The translations under genes were made by a program, and so were the position numbers. From a virus: DNA of 27,525 bases. Location: positions 1 through 27,525 of the IMG/VR virus record IMGVR_UViG_3300044949_000552; one strand, written 5' to 3'. How positions within the stretch are numbered: the stretch's first letter is position 1; each line of letters opens with the position of its first letter. Positions 1-7,890 of this stretch are shown here, one piece after another. The notes beneath the pieces were generated by a model, which worked only from the letters and a program-made list of their open reading frames with translations, searched no databases and was not told the DNA's origin.

Positions 1-1
1 G

Positions 2-109
2 AAAGGCGCGACCAAGGATCCAATCGACTGCCTGGGGATGCTTTTAGTCTCAGGTCTTGCCTTCGTAGGCCGCGGGGGCTTTGATTGCCGCGGCGGCGGC
101 GGATACTAA
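2..109 (+). CDS. Probable terminase large subunit, C-terminal fragment
   Basis: The window opens inside a gene whose last 35 codons end at the TAA at 107-109. The tail contains KDPIDCLGMLLV, which resembles the DDxxDAL-type segment near the C-terminus of the nuclease domain of phage large terminases, where one metal-binding aspartate lies. The very end is glycine-rich. The next gene is a portal protein, and terminase-portal adjacency is the usual order in tailed phages. If correct, the protein is the ATP-driven packaging motor and nuclease. The identification rests on one short motif and gene order, since the ATPase domain lies outside the window. Confidence 0.5.
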   Translation, partial: KGATKDPIDCLGMLLVSGLAFVGRGGFDCRGGGGY

Positions 110-120
110 ACCATTTCACT

Positions 121-2208
121 ATGCAAGGAGATTCCTACAAGCAAGCAACCGACGTGATGGCACGGGTCGGCGACGAGCCCAATGTACCGGCATTGACCGA
201 GGAGCTGCGGCGCTCGGCCACCGACTACGGCGTCTTCGCCCGGGTCGAGAATGCCGAGAATGTGCGCTACTGCCGCTGGCCTGGGCAGACCGACGACGGC
301 AAGAAGAACAACGATGCCAACCGCAACAAGCCGGCCTTCCCCTGGGACGGTGCCTCCGACACGCGCATCCCGTTGGCCGACGAGGTGATCAACGGCCTCG
401 TCGACCTCTGTTCCACGTCCTTCTGGCGCTCGATGCTCCGCGTGTCGCCCACCAACATCAGCCAGCTCGACCAGGCGGTCACCGCGCACAACCTGATGGA
501 CTGGACGGTCAACTCCCGGATGTACAACGACCTGACCCGCGAGGTCGAACTACTCTCGCAGTACCTCTGGACCTACGGCTGGGCCGGCGTCCATGTCACC
601 TGGCAGCAGGAGATGGGGCAGAAGGAGCAGTACCTGACTATGGACCAGATCATGGCCTTGGCAGCCCAGTCGCCCGAGGGCTCCATCCTGGCCGACCTGC
701 CCAATCTCATCGCTAACCCCGAGGCCGACGACCAATCCGCGGAGCTCCTGCTCGCCGCCTTCCCCAACCTGCGCAAGCGCCGGGCGCTCAAGGCCATCCG
801 CGACCTGCGCACCGAGGGCGAGTGCGACTTCCCCATCCCCACCATGGTCAGCAACAAGCCCATGGTCGCTGCCCTGGCACCCTACGACGAGCTGGTGTTC
901 CCGCCCGAGACCACCGACATCCAGTCCGCCCGGGTTGTCTTCCGCCGCTACTACATGACCGAGGCCCAACTCCTGAACAAGGTCGAGACCGAGGACTGGG
1001 ACGCCGAGTGGGCGCAGGAAGCCATCAACACGATGGGCCGTTTCTCCGATTACTCCGCCTACACCTACGCAGCCGTCGGCCTTGCCGAAAACTCCATCCT
1101 CGACCGCGAAAACCTGATCGAAGTGGTCTACGCCTACCAAAAGTCAATCGACTCCGACGGTATCCCGGGCGTCTTCTACACCGTCTTCAGCCCCCAGGTC
1201 GGTGACAAGTGGGGCTACTTCGACCTGTTGGACTACACGCACGGCCAGTATCCATTCGTTATCTGGCGCTCCGAGCTCATCCACCGCCAGATCACCGAGA
1301 GCCGCGGCGTGCCCGAGGTCTGTTCCACCTGGCAGCACGAGGTCAAGGCCCAGCGCGACTCCATCTTCGACTACACGTCCCTCGCCACGCTCCCGCCCAT
1401 CGAGGTCCCCAAAACCCGCGGCGGCAACCTGAAGATCGGTCCCGCTATCCAGATCCCAGTGCTGCGCCGCGGCGAGATCGGCTTCCTGGCACCACCCGCC
1501 CGCGAGCCCGGTGTTGCCTTTCAACTGATCGCGGCCATCGAGGCCCAGACCGACCGCTACTTCGGCCGCCCGACCGAGAAGGTCCCGCCGGTCATCACCC
1601 AGATGCGCCAGCAGCGCCTGATCAACAACTGGCTGCACGGCTGGACCGAGGCATTCCGCCAGGTCCTATCCCTCACGCTCCAGTACGTCGGCCCCGCCGA
1701 GATCCAGCGCATCACAGCCTCGGCCACCCCGCTGCCTCCCGACATTCAGGACTTCGACGTGATGCTCAAATTCGACATCCGCGAGCTGTCCACCGACCTC
1801 GTGACCGAGAAGCTCAAGGCCATCAGTACCCTCGTCCTGCCCCTCGACACCGCCGGCGTCATCGACCGTGCCAAGCTCATCAGTGTCGCCCTCCGAGCCA
1901 TCGACCCCAACCTCGCCAGCGAACTCGTCATGCAGCAGGGACCGGCCGCGCAGAAGATGTTCAACGAGACCAACGACGAGATCGCGCTCATGTCGCTCGG
2001 CAATCCTCCCCAACTCCGGGAGAACGACCCCACCGCGCCCATGCGTCTGCAATTCAGCCAACAGGTCCTGCAATCCAACCCGAAATATCAGGCCCAGCTC
2101 CAGCAGGACCCGCTCTTTCAGGCCAACCTGCAGAAGTACATTGAGAACCTGCAGTTCAGTGTCCAGCAGCAGCAGAACGCCATCACCGGCCGACTTGGAG
2201 TCCAATGA
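121..2208 (+). CDS. Portal protein (head-tail connector)
   Basis: A 695-aa protein recognised as a podovirus-type portal, the dodecameric ring at the capsid vertex through which DNA is packaged and ejected. The N-terminal region (about residues 35-90) has the NVRYCRWPGQTDDGKKN and FPWDGASDTRIPLADEVIN segments typical of this portal group. A long alpha/beta body follows, then a Gln-rich, probably helical C-terminus. The length of about 700 residues fits this class. The frame is open from 85, but ATG 121 is preferred because it starts 11 bases after the upstream stop; no clear Shine-Dalgarno is present at either start. The stop overlaps the next start as ATGA. The scaffold and capsid genes downstream support the call. 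Confidence 0.85.
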   Translation: MQGDSYKQATDVMARVGDEPNVPALTEELRRSATDYGVFARVENAENVRYCRWPGQTDDGKKNNDANRNKPAFPWDGASDTRIPLADEVINGLVDLCSTSFWRSMLRVSPTNISQLDQAVTAHNLMDWTVNSRMYNDLTREVELLSQYLWTYGWAGVHVTWQQEMGQKEQYLTMDQIMALAAQSPEGSILADLPNLIANPEADDQSAELLLAAFPNLRKRRALKAIRDLRTEGECDFPIPTMVSNKPMVAALAPYDELVFPPETTDIQSARVVFRRYYMTEAQLLNKVETEDWDAEWAQEAINTMGRFSDYSAYTYAAVGLAENSILDRENLIEVVYAYQKSIDSDGIPGVFYTVFSPQVGDKWGYFDLLDYTHGQYPFVIWRSELIHRQITESRGVPEVCSTWQHEVKAQRDSIFDYTSLATLPPIEVPKTRGGNLKIGPAIQIPVLRRGEIGFLAPPAREPGVAFQLIAAIEAQTDRYFGRPTEKVPPVITQMRQQRLINNWLHGWTEAFRQVLSLTLQYVGPAEIQRITASATPLPPDIQDFDVMLKFDIRELSTDLVTEKLKAISTLVLPLDTAGVIDRAKLISVALRAIDPNLASELVMQQGPAAQKMFNETNDEIALMSLGNPPQLRENDPTAPMRLQFSQQVLQSNPKYQAQLQQDPLFQANLQKYIENLQFSVQQQQNAITGRLGVQ

Positions 2209-2447
2209 AATTGACCGACGAACAACTCTCGGAGGCCCTTTCCGTGTCCGAGGATCACCCGGTGCTCAAGGCCATGGGCCAACTCATCGACGACACGCTG
2301 CGGGACGAGGTGCTCAACGCCCTCCTCCCATCACTTTCCGCAGAGGACCGTGCCTACAACTCAGGCCGGGCAGCCGCGATCAAGGATCTCATCGCACAAA
2401 TCAGTGCGTTAAGAAATGGGAGGGGATTGACTTCTGGTCAATTCTAG
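2205..2447 (+). CDS. Small conserved protein between portal and scaffold, function unknown
   Basis: An 80-aa acidic, helical protein whose ATG overlaps the portal stop (ATGA), implying translational coupling. The middle contains HPVLKAMGQLIDDTLRDEV, then a Ser-Ala-rich helix with SAEDRAYNSGRAAAIKDL. Small proteins of this kind are common between portal and scaffold genes in podovirus-like contigs, but I know of no established role. It has no signal peptide or membrane segment. A part in head assembly is only inferred from position. Confidence 0.75.
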   Translation: MKLTDEQLSEALSVSEDHPVLKAMGQLIDDTLRDEVLNALLPSLSAEDRAYNSGRAAAIKDLIAQISALRNGRGLTSGQF

Positions 2448-2526
2448 ACTCTCACTCAAACAACGGCTTCTTGGTTGGCCTTAAACAACCCTGGCGCAGC
2501 ATACCCGGCTTGCAGGGTCTAAAAGC

Positions 2527-3537
2527 ATGGACATCCCGACGAATACACAGGAAGCGAAACCTGCCCAAAACACGGCACAGCCCCCAATCAACCCGATGCA
2601 GTTCGACGAATCGGCGTTGGCGAAGCTACTGAAGACACGATTCAGCGGGGAGGAAGAGAAGGCATCAGCCGTCGAGCGACAAGTGCCGGAGCCGGAAGCC
2701 ACTTCCGTGGACGATCAGGCCGAGGATGCGGAGCCGACCGCAGAACAAACGGACGCCCAGGCCGAGTCGCCTGAGCAGGAGGTTCTTTCCGAGACCGAAG
2801 AGAACAGCGACGAGGATTCGCTGGGCTACCGCAAACGCATCGACAAGCTCACGCGCCAGAAGAAAGAGGCGCTGGAGAAGGCCGAGGCGCTCGAGCGGGA
2901 GCTCAATGACGCCAAGACCAAGCTGGAGCAGACCAACGACAGGCCGACCGCGGTGCAGTCCGCTGCAGACCCGTTTGCCGATGTCTGGGAAGTGTCGAAG
3001 CTCAATGATGAGTGGAGCAAGGCCCGGAATCTGAAACGGTGGTGCGAGGACAACATCGACGGCTGCGAGGTGGAGGGCAAGGAGTACAGCGCGGAGGACG
3101 TGAAGCAGATCAAGCGGCGTGTAGAAGACGCCATCGACCTGCACATACCGACCCGCGCCCGCTTCCTGCAGAACTACCAGCAGATCAAGCCCATCGCCGA
3201 GACGCTCTACCCATGGTGGAAAGACCGTTCAGCTACCGAGTACACCGAGGCGCAGGCCGTCCTGCGGCAACTGCCGCAGATTGCCTCACTGCCGGAGTAC
3301 CAGGTGCTGGTCGGTGACTTCATTGCCGGGCGCAAGCTGCGCCTGGAGAAGGAGTCCGCCAAGGGCAAGCCATCTGCCACCCGCCCACTGGCCAAGGCAC
3401 CCAGTCAGCCCGGTCGACCGACCGCAATCCCTGCAAAGAAGGATGCGGCCAAGGTCGGCCTGGATAACGCCAAGTCGCAGTTCCGAAAGTCCGGGACGAC
3501 CACCGAATTAGCCCAAGTACTCAAAAGGATGCTCTAA
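2527..3537 (+). CDS. Capsid assembly scaffolding protein
   Basis: A 336-aa, highly charged protein directly upstream of the major capsid gene, the standard scaffold position. Residues 1-30 are Gln/Pro-rich, 40-100 are very acidic, and 101-139 form a strong predicted coiled coil (YRKRIDKLTRQKKEALEKAE and on). A helical region with several Trp and Tyr follows (about 150-265), then a basic, Pro/Ala-rich tail from about 275. This disordered-acidic plus coiled-coil layout is typical of scaffolds that organise coat subunits and then leave the prohead. The 79-base gap before it holds no gene; start 2527 is the first ATG. The C-terminal basic region is a candidate capsid-binding segment by analogy. 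Confidence 0.75.
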   Translation: MDIPTNTQEAKPAQNTAQPPINPMQFDESALAKLLKTRFSGEEEKASAVERQVPEPEATSVDDQAEDAEPTAEQTDAQAESPEQEVLSETEENSDEDSLGYRKRIDKLTRQKKEALEKAEALERELNDAKTKLEQTNDRPTAVQSAADPFADVWEVSKLNDEWSKARNLKRWCEDNIDGCEVEGKEYSAEDVKQIKRRVEDAIDLHIPTRARFLQNYQQIKPIAETLYPWWKDRSATEYTEAQAVLRQLPQIASLPEYQVLVGDFIAGRKLRLEKESAKGKPSATRPLAKAPSQPGRPTAIPAKKDAAKVGLDNAKSQFRKSGTTTELAQVLKRML

Positions 3538-3540
3538 ACC

Positions 3541-4599
3541 ATGCCCCTACTCCAAGAAAATCAGGCCGGCACTGTGCCATTGGCCTCTACCTCTGCCGTC
3601 CGCGAGGATCTGGCGGACTACATCGCCATCGTCGACGCCAAGTCGACCCCGTTCGTGTCCATGGCCCCGAAGGGCAAGGACATCGGGAATATGCAGTTCA
3701 GTTGGCAGGTCGACAATTACGGTGACCCTCAGTTGCAGGGTGTTGTCGACGGTGCTGACGTGACTGTCTCCAGCGCGGCCAACCCGGTGCAGAACCGGAC
3801 CCGCCTGAACAACTACGGTCAGGTGTTCCGCCGCGACCTGCGTATCGGCTTTATCGCTGAGACCCAGAACGTCGCTGGTGTGACGGATGAGCTTGCAAAC
3901 GGCATTGCCAAGACCCTCGTTTTGATTAAACGGGATATGGAAGCGACCTTCATGTGCACCAATCAGGCTGCGCAGACTGAGGTCAGCACTGCCAATCCGT
4001 ATCTGACCGGCTCGCTCGGTAACTGGTTGAACAACACCAACGCCTCCAACATCGGCGCGTGCGCTTCGGGTTCGCCCTTCCTGCCGGCCTCCGGCGCTAT
4101 CGACACTACTGCTGCCGCTTCGTTCACCGAGGCGACCGCTCAGAACGTGCTGACCGCTATCTACAGCGCCACCGGCACCTTCCGCGACTACGACTGTATC
4201 CTGGGCACCACGCTCAAGCGTGCGTTCACCAACCTGACTGCCTCGGGCACGACCCAGGTTGTCAACGCCAACGCCATCGCTGCCACCTCGGTGCGCACGT
4301 TCAACCAGGATCTGTCAAGTGATACTTTTAAGGCATCCATTGATCTTTTTGAAGGGGACTTTGGCCGGCTAATTTTACATCCCACGACCTTTTTGGGAGG
4401 TAAAAACGGCACTGCCTTGTCTGCTCAGGCCACTAAGGGCTACGTGATCCCGATGGACATGGTCGAGGTTCGCTACGCCAAGCTGCCGCAGGTCAAGGAT
4501 CTGCCCGACGCCGGCGGCGGCCCTGCCCGCCTCGTCGAGGCCATTGCCGGTCTCGTGGTGAAGAATCCGAGCGGGTTTGGCTTCTTCAACGGAGCCTAG
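3541..4599 (+). CDS. Major capsid protein, SU10-like family
   Basis: A 352-aa coat protein. Residues 20-60 contain REDLADYIAIVDAKSTPFVS, and residues 85-137 contain NRTRLNNYGQVFRRDLRIG followed by a DELANGIAKTLVLIKRDMEA helix. These match the SU10-type major capsid family (DUF5309), an HK97-fold coat protein. The start lies 3 bases after the scaffold stop. An intrinsic terminator follows the stop, common after highly expressed capsid genes. Codons at about 4316-4405 (encoding SDTFKASIDLFEGDFGRL and neighbours) are clearly AT-richer than the rest, which suggests a recombined segment. Confidence 0.88.
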   Translation: MPLLQENQAGTVPLASTSAVREDLADYIAIVDAKSTPFVSMAPKGKDIGNMQFSWQVDNYGDPQLQGVVDGADVTVSSAANPVQNRTRLNNYGQVFRRDLRIGFIAETQNVAGVTDELANGIAKTLVLIKRDMEATFMCTNQAAQTEVSTANPYLTGSLGNWLNNTNASNIGACASGSPFLPASGAIDTTAAASFTEATAQNVLTAIYSATGTFRDYDCILGTTLKRAFTNLTASGTTQVVNANAIAATSVRTFNQDLSSDTFKASIDLFEGDFGRLILHPTTFLGGKNGTALSAQATKGYVIPMDMVEVRYAKLPQVKDLPDAGGGPARLVEAIAGLVVKNPSGFGFFNGA

Positions 4600-4611
4600 T
4601 CAGTCTACAAC

Positions 4612-4650
4612 GGGGGAGGTCCATCCCGGGCCTCCCCCTCTTTCCTTTTC
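4612..4650 (+). terminator. Rho-independent terminator after the capsid gene
   Basis: GGGGGAGG at 4612-4619 pairs perfectly with CCTCCCCC at 4631-4638 across an 11-base loop, followed by the T-rich tract TCTTTCCTTTTC. It sits 12 bases after the capsid stop and just upstream of the next ATG. A strong GC stem plus T tract is the classic intrinsic terminator form. It probably limits read-through from the capsid gene into the next module. Confidence 0.8.
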
Positions 4651-4652
4651 TC

Positions 4653-5036
4653 ATGGCCCACAATTCCGCATCCTCCGTCATCGCCAACGCTCTCGACGAT
4701 ATGCCCGGCGAACTGCGCCGCGCCGTCATCAAGGAGTTCCAATCCGGCATCCAGAAGGACTGGGTCAAGGCCGGCATTGATCAGAAGCGCATCGCCCAAG
4801 ACTCGCAGCGCGAGGTCCGCGCCATCGACGGCATCGGTCGCCTGCGGATGCGGATCGACCCCACTCTCTACCATGCCTGGGGCACCAAGTATGGGTACGA
4901 CTGCTGGAAGGATTCCCAGTTTTTGAAAGAGGTTGAGCGGGATAACCCCGAGGTGCGAGTGCGCTGCGGGGCTACACGCTTGCAGGTTGGATGGAGCGGT
5001 GGCACAAAACGCAGTAGTCAGAAGTTCACCCTATGA
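4653..5036 (+). CDS. Unknown protein, probably virion-associated
   Basis: A 127-aa soluble, charged protein with no signal peptide or membrane segment. The first 70 residues are helical and rich in Asp, Arg and Lys. The middle has an aromatic stretch (PTLYHAWGTKYGYDCWKD). The C-terminus reads VRCGATRLQVGWSGG and then turns basic. It follows the capsid terminator and overlaps the next gene by ATGA. No start-site Shine-Dalgarno is visible because the terminator T tract occupies that place. I do not recognise the family; position suggests a head-completion or virion accessory role, which is inference. Confidence 0.7.
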   Translation: MAHNSASSVIANALDDMPGELRRAVIKEFQSGIQKDWVKAGIDQKRIAQDSQREVRAIDGIGRLRMRIDPTLYHAWGTKYGYDCWKDSQFLKEVERDNPEVRVRCGATRLQVGWSGGTKRSSQKFTL

Positions 5037-5287
5037 ATGTCGGATCAAACCGCCAACTGGCCGGCGAATACGGTGGCCGGTACATCGACGCCTCCGCGGG
5101 CACTGTGACCGGCAACTACATGGAGATCCATGCCGTCGCCACGTCCATCCTCGGTGCCGTCGATTCCAACATCACCAACTTCCCCTCCGGCGTGACGATT
5201 CAGGCCGGCGACTCGATCTCGGGCGTCTTCACCTCGGTGGCTGTATCCTCCGGGGCGATCATCGCCTACAACCGCAAGTGGGTCTAA
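5033..5287 (+). CDS. Small beta-rich unknown protein
   Basis: An 84-aa protein beginning MNVGSNRQLAGEYGGRYIDA and continuing in alternating hydrophobic/Ser/Thr strands (GVTIQAGDSISGVFTSVAV). This looks like a small all-beta domain. Proteins with this opening are familiar from many uncultured phage genomes near capsid and tail genes, but their role is not established. It is coupled to the upstream gene by ATGA overlap and followed one base later by the next ORF. A decoration or head-tail accessory role is a guess from context. Confidence 0.7.
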   Translation: MNVGSNRQLAGEYGGRYIDASAGTVTGNYMEIHAVATSILGAVDSNITNFPSGVTIQAGDSISGVFTSVAVSSGAIIAYNRKWV

Positions 5288-5288
5288 A

Positions 5289-5525
5289 ATGCGTCTCGGA
5301 CTAGGCCTAGGACTCGGCGTGCAGCAAGCCCTCGGTGGGGCTGGCGGCGGCGCTGACCTGCCTATCATCCGGCGCGACCTGCTCCAGGAGGACGACTTCT
5401 TTGTCTTCCTTGAGGATGGCGACAAGATCGTCATCACCTTCGGCACCTTCGACTCTTTAGACTTGGAGAACGGGGACTTCCTGCTCCAAGAGGACACAGG
5501 CAAACTCATTATCCAAGCAAACTAA
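5289..5525 (+). CDS. Small acidic unknown protein
   Basis: A 78-aa protein with an unusual start, MRLGLGLGLGVQQALGG, a Gly-Leu repeat. An acidic beta-rich part follows, in which LLQEDDFFVFLEDGDKIVI is echoed later by FLLQEDTGKLII. The repeated LLQED unit suggests an internal duplication. There is no lipobox or clear membrane segment. It starts one base after the previous stop. Function unknown; probably part of the virion accessory set. Confidence 0.65.
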   Translation: MRLGLGLGLGVQQALGGAGGGADLPIIRRDLLQEDDFFVFLEDGDKIVITFGTFDSLDLENGDFLLQEDTGKLIIQAN

Positions 5526-5528
5526 CTT

Positions 5529-6641
5529 ATGGCAGACACGAAAATCACGGCCTTGGCGGCCATCACTACGGTTGATCCGGCAGCGGACGTGCTGCCGATT
5601 GTGGACATCTCGGATACGTCCATGGCTGCATCGGGCACCACGAAGAAGATCACCAGCAACCAGATCCTCGGAGCCGGCGGCACCGCCACCCTCGCCTCCG
5701 CCACCATCACCGGCGATCTGACGGTGGCGACGAGTGTTCTAAAGGTTGATTCTGCTAACACGCGAGTTGGAATCAATACCACCACAATCAATGGTGGCCC
5801 TTTCAATGTTAAAATCTCGTCTGCAATCGACGCAAAGTTTGTTGTTCAGGATGGTTTTACCACTGGAAACGTGCGCCTTGCTGCTGTTGATAACGCTTAC
5901 ACCACTTACAAGATAATGGACTACAGCGCGTTGTCCCATGCTTGGTACAACAGCGGCTCCACCGCCATGACCCTGAACTCCACGGGGCTGGGCGTGGGGG
6001 CTGGCCCCGGACTGACTGGTTCAAGCCGTCGCGCTTTGACTGTCAATGCTCCGACCGGACAGCTTTCTATTCTTGAGTTGGCGGTCAATTCGGTTACGAC
6101 TGGATACCTGTTTTCTAACGCCACGCAGACTTCGCTGGTGTCACAGGGAGCCACGTTCCTGACATTTGATACCAACAGCAATGAGCGGATGCGCATCGAC
6201 TCCTCCGGCAACGTCGGCGTGGGGGTTACGCCGAGTGCGTGGTCAAGTACATGGAAAGCAATTCAAGTTGGTGCAATAGGGTCGCTTTCGTATTCTCCTG
6301 ACGATACTGGCTACACTATCAGCACAAGCAATGGATATTGGAATGGATCAAACTGGATAAGAATTGCTGCCGCTGCCGTTTCCGCGTATTCACAAAATCA
6401 AGGAAAACACTCTTGGCTAAGTGCCGCATCTTCTTCTGCCGGAAGTACAATTGCATTCGGTGATGCCAAAATGACGCTGGATGCGTCGGGGAATTTGATT
6501 CTGTTGTCTTCCAACACTCCTGCCACACTGACCACCAACGGCCAGCTCACCGTCAACGCTACCAGCGACACCAACCTGCGGTTCTCGTATCGCGGTTCTG
6601 ACGGTGTTACCCGTACTGCCAACCTCACCCTCGCCCCTTAA
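5529..6641 (+). CDS. Tail-fibre-like structural protein
   Basis: A 370-aa Ser/Thr/Gly/Asn-rich protein. The N-terminus (MADTKITALAAITTVDPAAD, then a TSMAASGTTKKI segment) is typical of phage fibre or appendage proteins. The middle contains NERMRIDSSGNVGVGVTPSAW, a strand-turn motif common in trimeric fibres and their head domains. The C-terminus is again beta-rich (NLRFSYRGSDGVTRTANL). Codon composition is patchy: about 5740-5940 and 6240-6500 are markedly AT-richer than the flanks, as expected for recombining receptor-binding regions. No Shine-Dalgarno precedes the ATG. Likely role: surface fibre or adhesin; target unknown. Confidence 0.65.
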   Translation: MADTKITALAAITTVDPAADVLPIVDISDTSMAASGTTKKITSNQILGAGGTATLASATITGDLTVATSVLKVDSANTRVGINTTTINGGPFNVKISSAIDAKFVVQDGFTTGNVRLAAVDNAYTTYKIMDYSALSHAWYNSGSTAMTLNSTGLGVGAGPGLTGSSRRALTVNAPTGQLSILELAVNSVTTGYLFSNATQTSLVSQGATFLTFDTNSNERMRIDSSGNVGVGVTPSAWSSTWKAIQVGAIGSLSYSPDDTGYTISTSNGYWNGSNWIRIAAAAVSAYSQNQGKHSWLSAASSSAGSTIAFGDAKMTLDASGNLILLSSNTPATLTTNGQLTVNATSDTNLRFSYRGSDGVTRTANLTLAP

Positions 6642-6644
6642 TTT

Positions 6645-7088
6645 ATGACCATCCTCTGGCTCATCGAACGCCTTCTCACCAAGCCGGTTGAAGGCTCCAA
6701 CACGGACGTTGTCATCACCGCCGACTGGCGTTGCAACGGCACCGAAACCACCGGCTCTGGCGACACCGAGAAGAGCTACAGCGGAACCTGCTACGGTAGC
6801 TGCTCATTCGCTCCGCCGACTGGCAGCTTCACTCCTTATCCTGATTTGACGCAGGATCAGGTTCTCGGTTGGTGCTACGCCAACGGAGTCGATCAAGCGG
6901 CCATCGAAGCGAACGTCACCGCGCAGATCAACGACCAGATCAACCCGCCCGTGGTGAGTCTGCCGCTGCCGTGGGTGCCTCCTGTTCCTCCGCCCCAGCC
7001 CGAGATGATCGTGCCTCCGATGCTGCCGCAGGTGACGCCGGTTTTGGTTGCGGAGCCGGCCACCGTTGTCGAAGCTCCTGCCGAATGA
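6645..7088 (+). CDS. Unknown protein with Cys-containing head and Pro-rich tail
   Basis: A 147-aa protein. Residues 1-90 form a small, probably beta-rich domain (DVVITADWRCNGTETTGSG) with four Cys (about residues 30, 49, 53 and 78) that could pair. The last 45 residues are extremely Pro/Val-rich (PWVPPVPPPQPEMIVPP) and probably extended. I recall similar small phage proteins near tail genes but cannot name a function. It ends in an ATGA overlap with the next short gene. Confidence 0.65.
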   Translation: MTILWLIERLLTKPVEGSNTDVVITADWRCNGTETTGSGDTEKSYSGTCYGSCSFAPPTGSFTPYPDLTQDQVLGWCYANGVDQAAIEANVTAQINDQINPPVVSLPLPWVPPVPPPQPEMIVPPMLPQVTPVLVAEPATVVEAPAE

Positions 7089-7240
7089 TTAAGATCGAAC
7101 TCACACTGCAACAACTCCAACTGCTCCACCAGCTCTTGGTGATTGGTATGAAGGCCGGCGACGTGAACAATATGCGCGTCGGTCTCCCCTTGGTGGATAT
7201 CCTAGAAGAAGCTGCGAAAAACCAATCAAATCCCACGTAA
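7085..7240 (+). CDS. Short helical unknown protein
   Basis: A 51-aa ORF starting at the ATG that overlaps the previous stop (ATGA). The sequence is Leu/Gln-rich and amphipathic (MIKIELTLQQLQLLHQLLVI), then ends hydrophilic. It is not hydrophobic enough for a clear membrane span. The coupling and the immediate start of the next ORF after its stop support a real gene. Function unknown. Confidence 0.55.
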   Translation: MIKIELTLQQLQLLHQLLVIGMKAGDVNNMRVGLPLVDILEEAAKNQSNPT

Positions 7241-7420
7241 ATGGACGCATCCAATCACAGCGGTGACACAAATCAGATGATCGTTTCCATGGGTGGAGCA
7301 GCAGCGGCAACCGCTGTTTCGTTTATCCCCTGGCTCACCGACATCGTTCGACTCGTCACCGCCGTGATTGGCTTACTGTGCGCCATCTACGGTGCGTATC
7401 GCTTATTCCGATCCAAATGA
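7241..7420 (+). CDS. Small membrane protein, holin candidate
   Basis: A 59-aa protein starting with the base after the previous stop and ending in an ATGA overlap. It has a short polar N-terminus, an Ala-rich hydrophobic stretch (about residues 17-31), then a clear membrane segment (LVTAVIGLLCAIYGAYRLF, about 38-56) and a basic end. Size, spans and basic C-terminus fit a holin or holin-like protein that would help trigger lysis. The next gene is also a small membrane protein, which supports a lysis cassette. No sequence motif proves holin function. Confidence 0.5.
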   Translation: MDASNHSGDTNQMIVSMGGAAAATAVSFIPWLTDIVRLVTAVIGLLCAIYGAYRLFRSK

Positions 7421-7599
7421 AAAACACCAAGACCACATTAGCCGGCATCGGTGCCATCCTGGTCGCTGTTGGAGGCGCTCTCAAGGCCCTGTTCGACGGT
7501 GACCCGACCACCCATCTGGACATCACCACGACCATCGCCGCGGTGACCGCTGGCATCGGCCTCATCTGGGCCAAAGACGCCGAGAAGAAATCCGAGTGA
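7417..7599 (+). CDS. Two-span small membrane protein, holin-like
   Basis: A 60-aa protein with two predicted membrane helices: about residues 7-26 (TLAGIGAILVAVGGALKAL) and 37-52 (TTIAAVTAGIGLIWA), joined by an acidic loop. The ends are charged. This is a common architecture for class II holins and for many unassigned phage membrane proteins. It is coupled to both neighbours: ATGA upstream and GTGA downstream. With the preceding gene it may form a holin/antiholin pair; that is inference. Confidence 0.55.
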   Translation: MKNTKTTLAGIGAILVAVGGALKALFDGDPTTHLDITTTIAAVTAGIGLIWAKDAEKKSE

Positions 7600-7769
7600 A
7601 CTGGATCTACCAGATCCTCAAGGCCCTGCTCGACTGGTTCCGAGAAACACCACCCACCGATGTGCAACATGGTAAAGCTCCCGAGGCCCTTAAGAGCGAT
7701 CTGGCTGATCGCATTGCTGACCTGCCTGGGCTGCCAGGTGGCGAAGGTGGTCCTGGTCCCTTCCGGTGA
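7596..7769 (+). CDS. Short GTG-start ORF overlapping the lipoprotein gene
   Basis: A 57-aa ORF with a GTG start overlapping the previous stop (GTGA). The N-terminus VNWIYQILKALLDWFRETPP is amphipathic, followed by a charged helix (APEALKSDLADRIADLPG) and a Gly/Pro-rich end. Its 3' two-thirds overlap the lipoprotein gene in another frame, an arrangement reminiscent of Rz/Rz1. It lacks a strong membrane anchor and is much shorter than known inner-membrane spanins, so a spanin call would be too strong. Coupling and coherent amphipathic sequence favour a real gene. Confidence 0.45.
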   Translation: MNWIYQILKALLDWFRETPPTDVQHGKAPEALKSDLADRIADLPGLPGGEGGPGPFR

Positions 7770-7890
7770 TCCGGTGATGCTGGCCAAGCCGGTGAAGGCC
7801 AGCGTGTACGGTTTCGACAAAGACAAGAAGCTGGTGGGGCCGTCCACGGTGACGCTGCCTGCCGGCTGGTACGTGCTTCCGAAGCAATGA
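7660..7890 (+). CDS. Small lipoprotein, candidate outer-membrane lysis protein
   Basis: A 76-aa protein with a lipoprotein-type signal: basic start (KLPRPLR), hydrophobic core (AIWLIALLTCLG) and a Cys at residue 25 after Leu-Gly. The lipobox is imperfect because the -3 residue is Cys. The mature part is a short beta-rich domain (VVLVPSGDPVMLAKPVKASV) ending in GWYVLP, a pattern I recognise from small phage proteins of unknown function. ATG 7669 is an alternative start that removes three residues. It overlaps the upstream ORF by 110 bases out of frame and the downstream gene by ATGA. A spanin-like role is possible but unproven. Confidence 0.6.
   Translation: MCNMVKLPRPLRAIWLIALLTCLGCQVAKVVLVPSGDPVMLAKPVKASVYGFDKDKKLVGPSTVTLPAGWYVLPKQ

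Noticed and set aside
550-1140. Long reverse-strand open frame under the portal gene
   Set aside because: Composition is Gly/Val/Leu-rich shadow coding typical of GC-rich DNA opposite a real gene; no motif and no gene order support.
2488-2518. ACCCTG...CAGGGT hairpin before the scaffold gene
   Set aside because: Six base pairs with a 19-base loop and no T tract; too weak to call a terminator.
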